Assembly: GCA_937906915.1 (NCBI GenBank)
Contig: CALCUU010000092.1
Span: 1 to 6,462, forward strand
DNA: 6,462 nucleotides
DNA from: an uncultured Phascolarctobacterium sp.
GTDB taxonomy: Bacteria; Bacillota; Negativicutes; Acidaminococcales; Acidaminococcaceae
Direction of reading: 5' to 3'
Shown here: one piece after another, positions 5,115 to 6,462 of the stretch
How the letters are laid out: each line of letters begins with the position of its first letter
Numbering within the stretch: the first letter of the stretch is position 1
Translations under genes and position numbers: made by a program
Notes under the pieces: generated by a model
The model's database searches: none
What the model saw: the letters and a program-made list of their open reading frames with translations, nothing else
Told to the model about the DNA's origin: nothing

Positions 5115-6386
5115 ATGTTTATTGACAGAGCGAGGATTTATGTGGAAGCAGGTAATGGCGGCGACGGCATGAGCAGCTTCCGTAGAGAAAAGTTTGTAGA
5201 AAAAGGCGGTCCCAATGGTGGTAACGGTGGTCGTGGCGGTGACGTTATTCTTGTTGCCGACAAAAACCTTAACACCTTGATTGACTTCCGTTATAAAAGA
5301 AAATATGTTGCTAAACGCGGCGGTCAAGGCGGTACTAAAAATTGTACCGGTATGCGCGCCGATAATGTGTATGTAAAGGTACCCATGGGCACTTTGGTTC
5401 GTGATGACGTAACTGGCGCAGTTATGGCAGACTTAACCGAAGATGGTCAAGAGTACATCGCGGCTAAGGGAGGACGCGGCGGTAAGGGTAACGCCTGCTA
5501 TGTTACCAGTACCAACAGAGCTCCAACCTTTGCAGAAAAAGGTGAGCCCGGCGAAAACCGTTGGTTGAAACTGGAACTGAAGCTTTTGGCTGACGTTGGT
5601 CTTGTTGGCTACCCCAGCGTAGGCAAATCCAGCATCATTGCCCAAGTTAGCGCTGCTCGTCCTGAAATTGCTGCTTACCATTTCACCACCCTGTCCCCGG
5701 TTTTAGGTGTGGTACGCATTGACGAAGAACGCAGCTTCGTTTTGGCAGATATCCCCGGTTTGATTGAAGGTGCTCACGAGGGTGTTGGTCTTGGTCATGA
5801 CTTCCTGCGTCACGTAGAGCGTACTAAAGTATTGCTCCACATTGTTGACGTGGCGGGCGTAGATGGACGCGACCCCATTGAAGACTTTGACAAAATTAAC
5901 AACGAGCTGGCTCAATACAGCGAACGTCTTGCTCGCCGTAAACAGCTGGTGGTTGCAAATAAAATGGATTTACCCGAAGCACAAGAAAACTTTGGCCGCT
6001 TGAAAGAATATGTTGAAGCAAAAGGCTACGAAATTACCAAGGCTTCTGCTGCTACCGGCGAAGGCCTGCGTGAATTGATGTTCCAAGCTTACGAACTTTT
6101 GGAAGCTTACGTTCCCGAAGAAGACGAGCAAGAACTGAGCCGCTTTGACGAAATTGACCCGGACAGCTACGAAATTGTTGTGGGTAACGATACTGACTAC
6201 GAAGTACGTGGTAAGAACATTGAACGTCTCGTTGCAATGACTAACTTCGACAACGACGAAGCGCTGTATCGTTTCCAACTTATCTGGAAGCGTTTGGGTA
6301 TTGATGAAGCGCTTAAAGAGAAGGGCGTGCAAGAGGGCGAAACTGTTCGTATTCGCGATATGGTTTTTGAGTATAAGGAAAATTGA
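5115..6386 (+). CDS. obg: Obg family GTPase (ObgE/CgtA)
   Basis: An essential, slow GTPase that binds the 50S ribosomal subunit and links ribosome assembly to growth and stress signalling. The 423 residues form the three classical domains. The glycine-rich Obg fold spans about 1-158, starting MFIDRARIYVEAGNGGDG with many GGxGG-type turns. The G domain spans about 159-330: G1 GYPSVGKSS (165-173), TT (191-192), G3 DIPG (212-215) followed by the Obg-typical LIEGAHEGVGLGHDFLRH, G4 NKMD (282-285) and G5 SAATG (311-315). The OCT domain spans about 344-423, which places this in the Firmicute-type class that keeps the C-terminal domain; it is absent from E. coli ObgE. All nucleotide-binding motifs are intact. 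It is transcribed from its own promoter, divergently from leuC. No terminator is visible after the TGA. Confidence 0.98.
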   Translation: MFIDRARIYVEAGNGGDGMSSFRREKFVEKGGPNGGNGGRGGDVILVADKNLNTLIDFRYKRKYVAKRGGQGGTKNCTGMRADNVYVKVPMGTLVRDDVTGAVMADLTEDGQEYIAAKGGRGGKGNACYVTSTNRAPTFAEKGEPGENRWLKLELKLLADVGLVGYPSVGKSSIIAQVSAARPEIAAYHFTTLSPVLGVVRIDEERSFVLADIPGLIEGAHEGVGLGHDFLRHVERTKVLLHIVDVAGVDGRDPIEDFDKINNELAQYSERLARRKQLVVANKMDLPEAQENFGRLKEYVEAKGYEITKASAATGEGLRELMFQAYELLEAYVPEEDEQELSRFDEIDPDSYEIVVGNDTDYEVRGKNIERLVAMTNFDNDEALYRFQLIWKRLGIDEALKEKGVQEGETVRIRDMVFEYKEN

Positions 6387-6462
6387 TTAGTGATATACTA
6401 ACAAAATTGTTATTTTCTGCTCGTGAAAAAATGTTTAACGTTCCACTAGTATGAAAATATTG
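6387..6462. other. Short tail after obg
   Basis: Only 76 bases remain. They hold a weak 5-bp hairpin (TTAGT/ACTAA, 6387-6391 and 6397-6401) without a terminator-like T-tract. An ATG at 6451 opens a frame reading Met-Lys-Ile-Leu at the very edge, but no ribosome-binding site precedes it, so I do not call a gene. Confidence 0.3.

Overview
The window looks like chromosomal DNA from a diderm member of the Firmicutes, most likely the class Negativicutes (Veillonella, Selenomonas, Acidaminococcus or Phascolarctobacterium relatives). Two observations support this. The left edge holds the C-terminal beta-barrel end of an outer-membrane autotransporter-type protein with a terminal Phe, and the leucine operon is governed by a T-box leader, a device typical of Firmicutes. 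Strong AGGAGG-type Shine-Dalgarno sites and AT-rich spacers agree. The genus cannot be fixed from sequence reading alone.

Layout: (1) 2-367, plus strand, 3' end of the outer-membrane barrel gene. (2) 391-427, a strong hairpin terminator shared by the converging genes. (3) 430-4386, minus strand, a five-gene operon transcribed right to left: leuC, leuD, leuB, azlC, azlD. (4) 4387-4859, its long control region: a sigma-70-type promoter (TTGACA, 17-nt spacer, CATAAT), a complete T-box riboswitch with a CUC (leucine) specifier, a T-box motif with a UGGU bulge and a 13-bp terminator, then a 123-bp palindrome-ended element between that terminator and leuC. (5) 4860-5114, the divergent spacer with the obg promoter. 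(6) 5115-6386, plus strand, obg (obgE/cgtA), a complete ribosome-associated GTPase. (7) 6387-6462, a short tail with no clear gene.

How the parts work together: LeuC and LeuD form isopropylmalate isomerase (2- to 3-isopropylmalate), and LeuB oxidises 3-isopropylmalate to the precursor of leucine. AzlC and AzlD form a two-subunit branched-chain amino-acid exporter. Uncharged tRNA-Leu should stabilise the antiterminator and let transcription run into leuCDB-azlCD. leuA, the committed step, is not in the window. Placing an exporter behind a starvation-activated switch is odd. The leuB-azlC junction carries nested RNA structure, including a 9-bp pairing that would cover the azlC ribosome-binding site, which could tune or uncouple exporter synthesis.

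The genes themselves are ordinary and well-known families. I found no evidence for a wholly new system. The parts most worth a second look are the 123-bp element and the leuB-azlC junction.
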